A stretch of 47,973 bases of DNA. Origin: an uncultured SAR86 cluster bacterium (GTDB lineage Bacteria; Pseudomonadota; Gammaproteobacteria; Magnimaribacterales; D2472). Below the pieces are notes generated by a model. It saw only the letters and a program-made list of their open reading frames with translations. It searched no databases and was not told where the DNA came from. The position numbers and the translations under genes are program-made. The DNA lies in NCBI GenBank assembly GCA_902515155.1, contig CABXTT010000007.1, positions 1 through 47,973 on the forward strand, given 5' to 3'. Of this stretch, positions 17,592 to 26,525 are shown one piece after another (position 1 is the first letter of the stretch; each line of letters starts with the position of its first letter).

Positions 17592-18264
17592 GTTTAATTA
17601 TCCATTACTTGAGAGGGTGGAAACAGAAATTGGTCGCCATTACTTAGATTCAAATAATGAGCCTGTTCCTAGTGTTACAACAGTATTGTCAGGAACATCT
17701 ACAAGTAAGTCGGGTATTGATCAATGGAGGCAAAGGGTAGGTGACATAGAAGCTGATAGAGTTATTAAACAAAGCACTGATATAGGAACCGCAGTTCATG
17801 AAGCTATAGAAAATTATTTAAATAAACATGATTGGGATAACTTTGGTCAGGAAAGTGATCAACTTATGGCAAAAAATATAACTAACAAATTTATTGCAGA
17901 TGGATTAAATGGTATTGATGAGGTATGGGGATTGGAAGTAGGGCTAATTTTGGACAAACTTTATGCTGGTACAGCAGATTGTGTTGGCATTTATAATGGA
18001 GTGCCTTCTTTAATAGATTTTAAGACAGCAAAAAGAATTAAAAAAAGAGAATGGATAGAGGATTACTTTTTACAAGGCTGCGCCTATGCAAATGCACATA
18101 ATGTAATGTTTGATACAAACATTCAGCAAATTGTTATCTTGATGGTCGATAGAGATTTACTATTCAAAGAATTCTTAGTTACTTCTTTTGAATTCAATCA
18201 TCTAACAACAAAATGGAAACAAAGATTAATTGATTTCGATAAAAAATTTAAAACAGTGAAATGA
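17581..18264 (+). CDS. PD-(D/E)XK exonuclease, MGME1/phage-exonuclease-like
   Basis: Nuclease of 227 aa in the RecB-like PD-(D/E)XK superfamily. 'VPSVTTVLSGT' (29-39) is the signature opening of marine T4-like phage exonucleases and of mitochondrial MGME1. Catalytic elements follow in order: 'GTAVHEAIENYL' (His73), Glu119 in 'GLEVG', Asp133 in 'AGTADCVG', 'DFKTAK' (Asp146, Lys148) and the QxxxY motif 'LQGCAYA' (Gln165). It probably trims single-stranded DNA ends in replication or repair. It overlaps the sulfotransferase by 11 nt and the S51 peptidase by ATGA, so it is operonic. A phage origin or a housekeeping role are both possible. Confidence 0.8.
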   Translation: MINKFNYPLLERVETEIGRHYLDSNNEPVPSVTTVLSGTSTSKSGIDQWRQRVGDIEADRVIKQSTDIGTAVHEAIENYLNKHDWDNFGQESDQLMAKNITNKFIADGLNGIDEVWGLEVGLILDKLYAGTADCVGIYNGVPSLIDFKTAKRIKKREWIEDYFLQGCAYANAHNVMFDTNIQQIVILMVDRDLLFKEFLVTSFEFNHLTTKWKQRLIDFDKKFKTVK

Positions 18265-18956
18265 AACAAATTATAGCAATTGGCGGCGGAGGATTTGGAA
18301 GAGAAATCAAAGATCTCAAAATAGAAAAATATATTGTTGATCAATCTAAAGCTAGAACACCTAAAATTTGCTTTATACCAACTGCTACAGGCGACGATCA
18401 AGTTTATATAGATACTTTTTATGAAGCTTTTAATTCATTGGGATGTAAAACTTCTCATATAAATTTTTTTAAAAGAACAATTAATCTTAAAGAGCATATT
18501 TTAGATCAAGATATAATTTATGTTGGTGGTGGAAACACTAAAAGCATGCTGGCAGTATGGAAAGAATGGCAATTAGATAAGATTCTTTTTGAAGCTTATA
18601 ACAATAAGATTATTATGAGCGGCGTGAGTGCTGGGGCTATTTGTTGGTTTAAAAAAGGTATTACCGACTCATGGAAAGATAACCAGGCTACGCTTGATTG
18701 CTTAAACTTTGTTGATGGTGTTTGTTGTCCTCACTATGACGAGGAACCTGAAAGAATTCCTTATGTTAAAGAAATTTTAGTCAATAAAGAAATTAATTCC
18801 TGCTATGCAATAGAGGGATATGCAGCACTTCATTTAATTGATGATAAACCTAAATATAATGTAAGTTTTAAAGAGGATACCTCTTGTCATTTAGTAACTC
18901 TTAAAGATTCTATAGAACATGAGAATATTGATGGTACCATTAGGATTAAATTATGA
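18261..18956 (+). CDS. Peptidase S51 (dipeptidase E-like)
   Basis: Cytosolic serine peptidase of 231 aa in the class-I-glutamine-amidotransferase-like fold. 'IAIGGGGFG' opens the protein, 'FIPTATGDDQVYIDTFY' follows near 38-54, 'IYVGGGNTKSMLAVW' near 90-104, and the nucleophile elbow is 'SGVSAGAICWF' around residue 120. PepE enzymes cleave N-terminal Asp-X dipeptides. The ICWF variant is typical of the wider S51 group, so exact specificity is open. Its ATG overlaps the exonuclease stop (ATGA) and its own stop overlaps the next ATG. Confidence 0.85.
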   Translation: MKQIIAIGGGGFGREIKDLKIEKYIVDQSKARTPKICFIPTATGDDQVYIDTFYEAFNSLGCKTSHINFFKRTINLKEHILDQDIIYVGGGNTKSMLAVWKEWQLDKILFEAYNNKIIMSGVSAGAICWFKKGITDSWKDNQATLDCLNFVDGVCCPHYDEEPERIPYVKEILVNKEINSCYAIEGYAALHLIDDKPKYNVSFKEDTSCHLVTLKDSIEHENIDGTIRIKL

Positions 18957-19324
18957 AATTACCACAAATATTATCAGGAATTTTAGGTCTAGTTTTAGCT
19001 ATTATTGCTATTCGCTGGATGATTTCACCTGAAGAGTCAGCATTATCTCTAAATATGATTTTATTTGAGGGTGAGGGTCGCAATACACAAATTAGAGATT
19101 TTACTGGTATTTTTCTCAGCACCTCAGTCTTTTGCTTTATTTCAATGATTACTAGGCAATATCAATGGATTTGTTGTACAGGAATTGTTTTCTTAGTTAT
19201 TGCTTTAATGAGCATCCTGGCTAGTCAAATTCATGTTGCACCAATTACTTATTCATCATTGATTGCAGAAGTCATATTCGCAGTCATGGCTTTGGTATCT
19301 TCTTTTTTATTTAAATTTAAATAA
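18953..19324 (+). CDS. DUF4345-like integral membrane protein
   Basis: Small membrane protein of 123 aa with four hydrophobic segments at about 5-22, 48-66, 72-92 and 97-120. 'RDFTGIFLSTSVFCF' in the second half of helix 2 resembles DUF4345/DUF4149-type families, but the match is from general pattern only. No catalytic residues are apparent. The start is coupled to the S51 peptidase (ATGA overlap). Its TAA abuts the convergent nitroreductase stop, leaving no terminator space. Confidence 0.65.
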   Translation: MKLPQILSGILGLVLAIIAIRWMISPEESALSLNMILFEGEGRNTQIRDFTGIFLSTSVFCFISMITRQYQWICCTGIVFLVIALMSILASQIHVAPITYSSLIAEVIFAVMALVSSFLFKFK

Positions 19325-19876
19325 TTAAAGTCTACTAACAAAATTATCTATATCTAGCTCTGGCACTTTTTTATTTTTACCATCAGAAGTACCAACATAG
19401 AGATAGCCAAGTATTTCTTCAGTATTATCTAGACCTAATTTATTTGAAACGAATCTGTTGAAAGCTAATTTTCCTGTTCTCCAGATTGCAGAATATTTCA
19501 TTGCATTTAAAGCAAGCATAATATTTTGTGCAGCTGCAGCTGTTGACAGTTTCTGTTCGATTGCAGGTACTTTAGGATGTTCTTTATATGAGTTAATTAA
19601 AATAATAATCATAGGAGCCCTATAAGGAGCATTCTTATATTTTTCAGCAACTTCAGGAGATATATCGTCTATGGTTTGACTGTATTCATCAAAAATACTT
19701 GACAGCTTTGATATTCCTTCATCTGAAACCTCTATAAACCTGCTTGGTCTTAGCCAGGCATGATCTGGTGCACGAAGAGCAGCTTTATAAACAAGCTCAA
19801 GCTCGTCTTCATTGGGATGAGGTTGAACAAGATTTCTTGCTGAAACCCTATTTAATATATTATCTAATGCTTCCAT
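19325..19876 (-). CDS. Nitroreductase family protein, YdjA-like
   Basis: FMN-dependent oxidoreductase of 183 aa. 'NRVSARNLVQPHP' gives the N-terminal FMN-phosphate site (R-x-S-x-R). 'ALRAPDHAWLRPSRFI' matches the YdjA pattern A-P-(D/S)-H-x-x-x-x-P-W/R. 'AAAAQNIMLALNAMKYSAIWRTG' and 'LGYLYVGT' complete the fold. YdjA proteins are minimal nitroreductases, active as dimers and of uncertain physiological substrate. It is monocistronic on the minus strand, convergent with the DUF4345-like gene and divergent from the small ORF at 19937. Confidence 0.88.
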   Translation of the reverse strand: MEALDNILNRVSARNLVQPHPNEDELELVYKAALRAPDHAWLRPSRFIEVSDEGISKLSSIFDEYSQTIDDISPEVAEKYKNAPYRAPMIIILINSYKEHPKVPAIEQKLSTAAAAQNIMLALNAMKYSAIWRTGKLAFNRFVSNKLGLDNTEEILGYLYVGTSDGKNKKVPELDIDNFVSRL

Positions 19877-19936
19877 TTATTATTATGTTAATCTAATAGA
19901 CAAGGATAAATCAGATGTATATATAAAGGAATACAA

Positions 19937-20089
19937 ATGTTATACCAAGTTGGCTTAATTTTAATATTAGTAGCAATTGCAATAATTTTTTCAAAAAAAT
20001 TGAGCAATTCATCCACTCATGAAACATATGTATTTGAAGATGAGATGGATTCTGAAGAGCTTAAAGATTTAGATGACGATATAAATTAA
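19937..20089 (+). CDS. Small single-pass membrane protein with acidic tail, 50 aa
   Basis: ATG follows an AAAGGA ribosome-binding site by 6 nt. Residues 3-18 form one hydrophobic helix ('YQVGLILILVAIAIIF'), then a short KK-containing turn. The tail is very acidic: 'FEDEMDSEELKDLDDDIN' holds eleven Asp/Glu. N-terminus out and acidic domain in the cytoplasm fits the positive-inside rule. I know no family. It could be a small partner of a membrane complex. It lies alone between the nitroreductase (divergent) and BCCT (convergent, 2 nt apart), so it needs its own promoter. Confidence 0.6.
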   Translation: MLYQVGLILILVAIAIIFSKKLSNSSTHETYVFEDEMDSEELKDLDDDIN

Positions 20090-20091
20090 TT

Positions 20092-21567
20092 CTATAATTC
20101 CTCTTCAAGCGATCTATAGAACTCTCTACAAGCAAAAGCAGTTATTATCGAAAAAGGAACCCCAAATATTACAACTGCTGTTTGAAGAGCTCCTAACCCT
20201 CCAGCCTTTAATAAAACAGCTGCAACTACACCGAGTAATATTGCCCAAGTGATTCTTGAAATAAGTGGAGAATCACTATTGATATCAACATGTTTCTTTG
20301 ACGAAAGCATTGATGCAACCAATGCACCTGAGTCTGAGGATGTTACAAAAAAAGTAACGATTAAAATTAAAGAGGTTATTGATAACAATTTTGTAAAACT
20401 TAAGGAATCAAATAATACAAATAATGCAGTGCTAGCATTTGAACTTACAGCACCACTTATATCTCCTATATTGTTAAGTACTTGGTAAATAGCTGCATTA
20501 CCAAAAACACCCATCCAAATAAATACTATTAATGAGGGCACCAAAAGTACTCCAATTATAAATTCTTTTATCGATCTTCCATATGAAATTCTTGCTATAA
20601 AAAGAGACACAAAAGGCGCCCATGCAAACCACCAAGTAAAATAAAATAATGTATATCCATTTTGATAGACTGAATCATTATATGCCTCAGTCCAAGTAGA
20701 CAGCTGAATCAACTGATTAAGATAGACCCCAGCATTTTGAATCATGGCATTAAAAATGAATACAGTCGGCCCCAATATTAAAGTTAGAAGTAAAAGTAAA
20801 ATTGCTATGCCCATATTCATTTGAGAAAGTCGCTTTATTCCCACATCAAGTCCAAGACAAACACTTATTAAGCCAATAATTGTAATAACTACAATGATTA
20901 CAAACTCATTAAGTTTAATGTTAAAAACGTAATCTAATCCGCCATTTATTTGAGTTGCTCCTATTCCTAATGAAGTTGCAATGCCAATTACGGTTGTAAG
21001 TATTGCAATAATATCAATCAGCGTTGCCAATAATTTATTGCTCTCAACTTTAGACCCTAATAACGAACTAACTCTAAATGCCTTATTTCGATTATATGAA
21101 GCAAAAGCAAAACATAGACCAAGTGATGAATATATTGCCCAGCCATGAAGACCCCAATGTAAATTAGTAAGACCAAGAGCTTTACCAGCGTTATTTGAAA
21201 GATCTCCATCAACCATTCCTGGATAATCATTTAAGTTACCAATTGGCTCAGCAACACCATAAAATAATAGACCAATACCCAAACCTGCACTAAAAAGCAT
21301 AGCAATCCAATTTGTATAACTATATTTTGGCTTTGCGTCTATACCACCAAGTTTAATATTTTTATATTTTGTAAAGATTAATGATATTGAAAAAATCACA
21401 AAACCATTAGCAATTAAAATTATAAACCAGCCTAAATATTCTGATAAGAAAATTTGAGTATTTTTAAATAATTCTGCTGACTGAGCAAGATTATTAAAAA
21501 CTACACTTGTAATAATTACTAATAAAAGTACTGATGTAAAAAACCTTGGCTTGTTGATATTTTCCAT
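20092..21567 (-). CDS. BCCT-family transporter (betaine/choline/DMSP-type)
   Basis: Sodium- or proton-coupled carrier for quaternary ammonium or sulfonium compounds, 491 aa from ATG 21567. A TTG 15 codons upstream is open but has no ribosome-binding site. Landmarks are complete: 'FSAGLGIGLLFYGVAEP' with the GxGxG and GxxEP features, 'HWGLHGWAIYSSLGLCFA', 'GLDVGIKRLSQMNM' and the aromatic-box stretch 'FTWWFAWAPFVSLFIARIS' with all three Trp. Likely substrates are glycine betaine, choline, carnitine or DMSP. The DmdA-like gene 6 kb away makes DMSP attractive but unproven. It is divergent from the TBDR at 21742. Confidence 0.92.
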   Translation of the reverse strand: MENINKPRFFTSVLLLVIITSVVFNNLAQSAELFKNTQIFLSEYLGWFIILIANGFVIFSISLIFTKYKNIKLGGIDAKPKYSYTNWIAMLFSAGLGIGLLFYGVAEPIGNLNDYPGMVDGDLSNNAGKALGLTNLHWGLHGWAIYSSLGLCFAFASYNRNKAFRVSSLLGSKVESNKLLATLIDIIAILTTVIGIATSLGIGATQINGGLDYVFNIKLNEFVIIVVITIIGLISVCLGLDVGIKRLSQMNMGIAILLLLLTLILGPTVFIFNAMIQNAGVYLNQLIQLSTWTEAYNDSVYQNGYTLFYFTWWFAWAPFVSLFIARISYGRSIKEFIIGVLLVPSLIVFIWMGVFGNAAIYQVLNNIGDISGAVSSNASTALFVLFDSLSFTKLLSITSLILIVTFFVTSSDSGALVASMLSSKKHVDINSDSPLISRITWAILLGVVAAVLLKAGGLGALQTAVVIFGVPFSIITAFACREFYRSLEEEL

Positions 21568-21679
21568 ATTGGATAATTGTTTAAAAAGTGAATTTTTATC
21601 AGTGAAACACAATTAAAATTAATTTTCTATACAAATGTATAAACATATATAGAAAATAGATATATTTACTTAACCCGAT

Positions 21680-21708
21680 TTGCATAGTTTTTTATTATCC
21701 TCTACACT
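21680..21708 (+). promoter_or_regulatory. Sigma70-type promoter for the TBDR at 21742
   Basis: TTGCAT (21680-21685), a 17-nt spacer and TACACT (21703-21708). The -10 ends 33 nt before the ATG, and AGGGG lies 5 nt before it. Spacing to the start resembles the other two TBDR promoters. Confidence 0.4.
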
Positions 21709-21741
21709 TAAAGGAGTAATTTATTAATCAATAGGGGAATC

Positions 21742-24330
21742 ATGATAAATAACTTTAAAATAATACAAAATAAAATATTGCCTTCGCTTTCAGCGCTTGC
21801 TCTAGTTAATGCTTCTGTATTTACTGGAATAGTCGGTGCCCAAAGTCAAGCTACTGTTGAGGAAATTGTAGTAACGGCACGAAAAAAATCAGAGAGTCTT
21901 CAAGATGTTCCACTTTCAGTTTCTGCAATAAGAGAAGAAACTCTAGAAGAAAAAGGAATAAATGTCTTTGAGGACTATTTACTACAATTACCTGGCGTTA
22001 CCGCTGGTGGTTCAGGCCCTGGAACAAGTACTATTTATATTAGAGGTCTTGCCTCAACTACTCCAAATATTACAACTGCAGGTGTGGGTGGTTTAGCTCC
22101 TAACGTATCTTTTTATCTTGATGAGCAGCCTCTTGCTCAGCCAGGAAGGAACTTAGATGTTTATGCGGCTGACGTTTCTCGAATTGAGGTACTTGCAGGA
22201 CCGCAAGGAACTTTATTCGGTGCAAGTGCTCAAGCTGGTGTTGTAAGAATGATTACAAACAAACCTGTCATTGGAGATTCTGAAAGTAGTTTAGAAGTTG
22301 AAACTAGATTTACTCCTGAGGGTGATCACGGTTCAAAAGTAGAATATATGTCTAATATCCCATTAGGTGATAGTACTGCAATGAGATTTGTTGCATACAG
22401 AGATAGAAAAGGTGGGTATATAGACCAAGTTGCTGGAACAGTTAATGTAAGTTCATCAGCACGTTGGAGACCATCAGGAACTATGAGAGCTAATGGCGTT
22501 CCAGTTGAATCAGCAAGAAATGGCTTCAAGGTAGGAACAGATCTTTCTGGAGCAACTTTGCCAAATGCAAATGCTATTGTTGAAGATGACGTTAATGGAA
22601 CAACTTATGAAGGTTTTAGAGCAAGTGTTAAGCATCAAATTAATGATAACTGGGATGCATTAGTAACTGTTGCTAATCAAACTATAGAATCTGATGGTGT
22701 CTTCTTTGCAGATCCAACTTTAGGTGACTTAGAAGTAAATAGATTTTCTGATGATTCACTTTCAGATGAATTTGATAACATAAGTTTAACTTTAGAAGGA
22801 TCTATTGGTGATCTCGATATTGTTTATGCTGGTGCTTATACAGATAGATTCTCTGATCAGATCGTTGATTACACAGATTATCTTTTTGTTGGTCAATATC
22901 TTCCATACTATATATGTGACTATTATGTATCTTATCCACAAAATGGAGTTGCAGTTGGGCAGTGTGGTGCCCCAAATTTATATGTTGAGTCAGATACAAA
23001 TACAGAAGTTATGACTCATGAGTTAAGAATTAACACTGATTTGAGTGATACTATGAGCTTAACAGCTGGTGTATTTGTTAGTGATTTAGAGCTTTTAGAG
23101 CATAATATGTTTACATACCCTGGTGCATTAGTAAGTGATATCGGTTGGGGAATTAACTATGCGCTTACAGATATTTCAGTAACTGGTATTCCAACACACG
23201 GCAAATCTAAAATGTATGCTGGAGCTGGATGGAACTCTGGAAGAGGTCCTTACATGCCCCCTGTAATGTTTATTAATGATATTAAAAGAACTGACAAACA
23301 AAAAGGTGTCTTTGGTGAAGTTAATATAGCAATGTCCGATACCGTTGAGCTTACCTTAGGTGCTCGTTGGTATGATATTGAAGTTGACTTAGAAGGAAGT
23401 GCTAATGCTTCATTTAGTACTGGCTTTGGTGGAGGTGATCAGCAAAGATTTGGAACAAACCTTTCAGGTGCTTTTAATGCTCCAGGAGAGATTACAGGCA
23501 ACCCAACTTTGGATGCACTGGATTATCCTGACAAACAAATAACAGATGGTGTTATTGGCAAAGCAACTTTGGCTTGGAATAAATCAGAAGATGTGATGTA
23601 TTACGTTACTTGGTCCGAAGGCTTCAGACCCGGTCTATTAAACAGACCTGCTGGACAATCAACTCCAGATGGTTCTTATACAGTTAGACCTGTTACTGAT
23701 TCAGATGAAATTACGAACTATGAATTTGGTTGGAAAACAATACTAAGAGATGGTCAGCTTCGATTTAATGGTGCAGCCTTTTTTGTCGATATTAGCGGTT
23801 TACAAACATCTATTTTTGATCCGAGTATTGCTAATCTGTTTTTCTCAGACAACGCTGCAGATTCAGAAATAACCGGTGTAGAAGGTGACTTTACTTATTA
23901 CACTAATACAGACGGTTTGGTTGTATCAGGTGCCTTTTCAATGCTAGATTCAGAGATTAAAAAATCTTTAACAACTGGTGATGTTGTAGCTGGTATGCCT
24001 TTAGCTTTTGCGCCTGAAATGCAAGGTAATATTGCAGTCAGAAAAGAGTGGGGTATGTCTTCTGGTAATATGGGACACATTCAAGCTCAATTAACTTGGT
24101 CTGATGAAAGTTACTCAGATATTATTGAGGCCAACAAAGGGAAGCAAGACAGTTATAGTTTTATGAACCTCAGAGCCGGTATCAGTAATGATGAATGGAT
24201 GACAGAGCTTTATGTTGATAACATCACAGATGAAAGAGGCGAAATTAGTAATAATTTTGTCTTTGACGTTGAGCGTGTTACATACATTAGGCCTACGACT
24301 GTAGGTATTAGATTTAAACAAAACTTCTAA
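21742..24330 (+). CDS. TonB-dependent receptor with Cys-bounded Tyr-rich loop (paralogue of 10920)
   Basis: Outer-membrane TonB-dependent transporter of 862 aa. The signal peptide spans about 1-32 ('SLSALALVNASVF…GA'), the TonB box is 'VEEIVVTARKKSE', and the plug carries 'IYIRGLAST' and 'RIEVLAGPQGTLFGASAQAG'. The barrel ends 'VGIRFKQNF' with a terminal Phe, as OMPs require. It is clearly related to the receptor at 10920: both have 'SFYLDEQPL'/'ALYLDEQPL' in the plug and a loop 'PYYICDYYVSYP' bounded by Cys392 and Cys408. It has its own promoter and a terminator after it, with the TPR-sulfotransferase next. The ligand is unknown. Confidence 0.92.
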   Translation: MINNFKIIQNKILPSLSALALVNASVFTGIVGAQSQATVEEIVVTARKKSESLQDVPLSVSAIREETLEEKGINVFEDYLLQLPGVTAGGSGPGTSTIYIRGLASTTPNITTAGVGGLAPNVSFYLDEQPLAQPGRNLDVYAADVSRIEVLAGPQGTLFGASAQAGVVRMITNKPVIGDSESSLEVETRFTPEGDHGSKVEYMSNIPLGDSTAMRFVAYRDRKGGYIDQVAGTVNVSSSARWRPSGTMRANGVPVESARNGFKVGTDLSGATLPNANAIVEDDVNGTTYEGFRASVKHQINDNWDALVTVANQTIESDGVFFADPTLGDLEVNRFSDDSLSDEFDNISLTLEGSIGDLDIVYAGAYTDRFSDQIVDYTDYLFVGQYLPYYICDYYVSYPQNGVAVGQCGAPNLYVESDTNTEVMTHELRINTDLSDTMSLTAGVFVSDLELLEHNMFTYPGALVSDIGWGINYALTDISVTGIPTHGKSKMYAGAGWNSGRGPYMPPVMFINDIKRTDKQKGVFGEVNIAMSDTVELTLGARWYDIEVDLEGSANASFSTGFGGGDQQRFGTNLSGAFNAPGEITGNPTLDALDYPDKQITDGVIGKATLAWNKSEDVMYYVTWSEGFRPGLLNRPAGQSTPDGSYTVRPVTDSDEITNYEFGWKTILRDGQLRFNGAAFFVDISGLQTSIFDPSIANLFFSDNAADSEITGVEGDFTYYTNTDGLVVSGAFSMLDSEIKKSLTTGDVVAGMPLAFAPEMQGNIAVRKEWGMSSGNMGHIQAQLTWSDESYSDIIEANKGKQDSYSFMNLRAGISNDEWMTELYVDNITDERGEISNNFVFDVERVTYIRPTTVGIRFKQNF

Positions 24331-24348
24331 TATTTAATCTATAAAATT

Positions 24349-24373
24349 AAAGGGAGCATAAGCTCCCTTTTTT
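24349..24373 (+). terminator. Rho-independent terminator
   Basis: Stem AAAGGGAGC / GCTCCCTTT with loop ATAA and six T in total on the 3' side. It follows the TBDR stop by 18 nt. The stem core GGGAGC/GCTCCC also occurs in the terminator at 33203. Confidence 0.9.
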
Positions 24374-24424
24374 AATTATGCTAAATAAATAATTTAATAT
24401 ATTCTTTGTTAAGATAATACATAG

Positions 24425-26455
24425 ATGAACAATAATAAATTTAATACAAATGATGACACCCTCTCGGTAGATCTTAATGAGGCTACACTTGCTGTTAAAG
24501 AAAATAGATTCGATCAAGCTCTTAAGCTTCTTGAGATTATTTTAAAAGACAATCCAGAGCATATTGATACCTTATATCTTGCATCAGTTTCATCTAGATA
24601 CTTAAAGCAGTTTGATAAATCCATGGAGTATATTCAAACACTACTAGCTAATGCACCTGACATGGGTCGTGCATATCAAGAATTAGCTCATATTAATCGA
24701 GATATGGGCAATGAAAAAAAAGCTGTAACTCATTATAGACAGGCATGTGAGTTAAACCCTGCGCTACTATCTTCGTGGAACTCTTTATATAAATATTTTA
24801 ATGAAAACAATAATAAGCCTGCGGCAGATCATGCCCTTGAGCAAATTAATAAACTTAAATCTTTACCTGGAGTTCTTTTGTATATAGAGCAGATCCTAAA
24901 CGAGGGAAGACTAGGTCTAGCAGAGAATAAATGTAGAGAATTCTTAAAAAAGAACCCAACTCATACCTATGCAATGTCATTGTTATCAGAAATAGCCAAT
25001 CGAATGGGTTATTTTGATGATGCAGAATTTTTACTTGAAAAAGCAGTTAGTTTTAAACCAAACGACGGCGAATTAAGAATGAAATATGCATCAATTCTTA
25101 GAAAAAAACAGAAATTTGCAAAAACTATGGAGCAAGTAAATATATTATGTGAAAAATTTCCTGATAATCTCAATTATCAAGCACATAAAGCTAGTGAAAT
25201 TATGCAAAACGGCGATCACGAAGAAGCAATTATTCTACTAGAAGATATTATTAAAAAAAATCCTTATAATTTTAGTACATTGACTTCTAAAGGACATGCA
25301 GAAAAAACCTTAGGCAGGTCTGATGAGGCCATCCAAAGCTATCAATCAGCTTATAAAATAAAACCAGACCATGGAGAGGCTTACTTCTCATTAGCCAATT
25401 TAAAAACATACTCTTTTACAGAATCTGAACTTGACTCAATGAGAGATCAAGTGAAAAGAGTCGATCTATCACTCAGAGATAAAGCATATTTTCATTTTGC
25501 TCTTGCCCAGGGCTGTGAGGTCATTGAGTTTTTTGATGAAGCTTTCCATCACTTAGAAAAGGGTAATAATATTAAAAATAAACAGAGCCTTTATTCAATA
25601 GAAAGAATGAATAAAGAGTTACAGGCACAAGAAGATATATGTAATGAAGAGTTTTTTCAAAATTTAGGTGATGGTGGTTTTAGAACCAAAGATCCAATAT
25701 TTATTTTAGGATTACCTAGAGCAGGCTCAACATTAATCGAGCAAATATTAGCATCTCATTCAATGATTGATGGAACTTTAGAACTTCCTAATATTTTGTC
25801 AATTGCTCAAAATCTCAGAGGTGATGACATTTATGGAAAACTTGGCAATTATCCAAAGAGCCTTGAGTCTTTAACACAAAAGCAGCGAGAGGATTTTGGA
25901 AAAGATTTTATAAATGATACAAGAATGCATAGAAACGATGCACCTATGTTTACAGACAAAATGCCTAATAATTTTAGACACATTGGGTTAATACATCTAA
26001 TTATGCCAAATGCAAAAATAATTGATGCAAGAAGATATCCTCTTGATTGTTGTTTTAGCATGTTTAAACAGCTCTTTGCACAAGGACAAGAGTTTACATA
26101 TGGACTTGAAGAAGCAGGGAATTATTATAAAAGTTACGTAAAATTAATGAATCATTGGGATAAAGTGTTGCCTAATAAAATACTCAGAGTTAATAATGAA
26201 GATGTTATTGATGACCTTGAGGGACAAGTAAAAAGAATATTAAGTTTTCTAGAAGTTCCTTTTGAAGAAAACTGTATTTCATTTTATGAAACAGACAGAT
26301 CTGTTAGGACAGCAAGTTCTGAGCAAGTAAGACAACCCATTAATAAAAAAGGTATGGGTAGATGGAAACCATATGCTAAGCATTTAAAGCCATTGCTTGA
26401 GAGTCTTGATAAGGACCTGTTGCTTTCTGAAGATATTTCTTTAATTAATTCTTGA
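24425..26455 (+). CDS. TPR-repeat sulfotransferase (paralogue of 15624)
   Basis: PAPS-dependent sulfotransferase of 676 aa with TPRs over about residues 10-330 ('AYQELAHINRDMGNEKKAVT', 'SKGHAEKTLGRSDEAIQSY'). The catalytic domain follows: 'DPIFILGLPRAGSTLIEQ' near 423 (5'-phosphosulfate loop) and 'DARRYPLDCCFSMFKQ' near 534 (3'-phosphate site). The C-terminal 'ASSEQVRQPI' is shared exactly with the paralogue at 15624. No signal peptide is present, so it acts in the cytoplasm where PAPS is available. It follows the TBDR terminator by about 50 nt. GATAAT 6 nt before the ATG and no Shine-Dalgarno site suggest a possible leaderless start. The acceptor is unknown. Confidence 0.88.
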   Translation: MNNNKFNTNDDTLSVDLNEATLAVKENRFDQALKLLEIILKDNPEHIDTLYLASVSSRYLKQFDKSMEYIQTLLANAPDMGRAYQELAHINRDMGNEKKAVTHYRQACELNPALLSSWNSLYKYFNENNNKPAADHALEQINKLKSLPGVLLYIEQILNEGRLGLAENKCREFLKKNPTHTYAMSLLSEIANRMGYFDDAEFLLEKAVSFKPNDGELRMKYASILRKKQKFAKTMEQVNILCEKFPDNLNYQAHKASEIMQNGDHEEAIILLEDIIKKNPYNFSTLTSKGHAEKTLGRSDEAIQSYQSAYKIKPDHGEAYFSLANLKTYSFTESELDSMRDQVKRVDLSLRDKAYFHFALAQGCEVIEFFDEAFHHLEKGNNIKNKQSLYSIERMNKELQAQEDICNEEFFQNLGDGGFRTKDPIFILGLPRAGSTLIEQILASHSMIDGTLELPNILSIAQNLRGDDIYGKLGNYPKSLESLTQKQREDFGKDFINDTRMHRNDAPMFTDKMPNNFRHIGLIHLIMPNAKIIDARRYPLDCCFSMFKQLFAQGQEFTYGLEEAGNYYKSYVKLMNHWDKVLPNKILRVNNEDVIDDLEGQVKRILSFLEVPFEENCISFYETDRSVRTASSEQVRQPINKKGMGRWKPYAKHLKPLLESLDKDLLLSEDISLINS

Positions 26456-26525
26456 TAGAATATTTTTTTATTACATTTATATTTGATAGTATAAGAATAT
26501 AAACTTATATATTTAGGATTTTATT

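Noticed and set aside
21568-21612. TTG start extending the BCCT transporter by 15 residues
   Set aside because: No ribosome-binding site is visible; ATG 21567 leaves a normal BCCT N-terminus.
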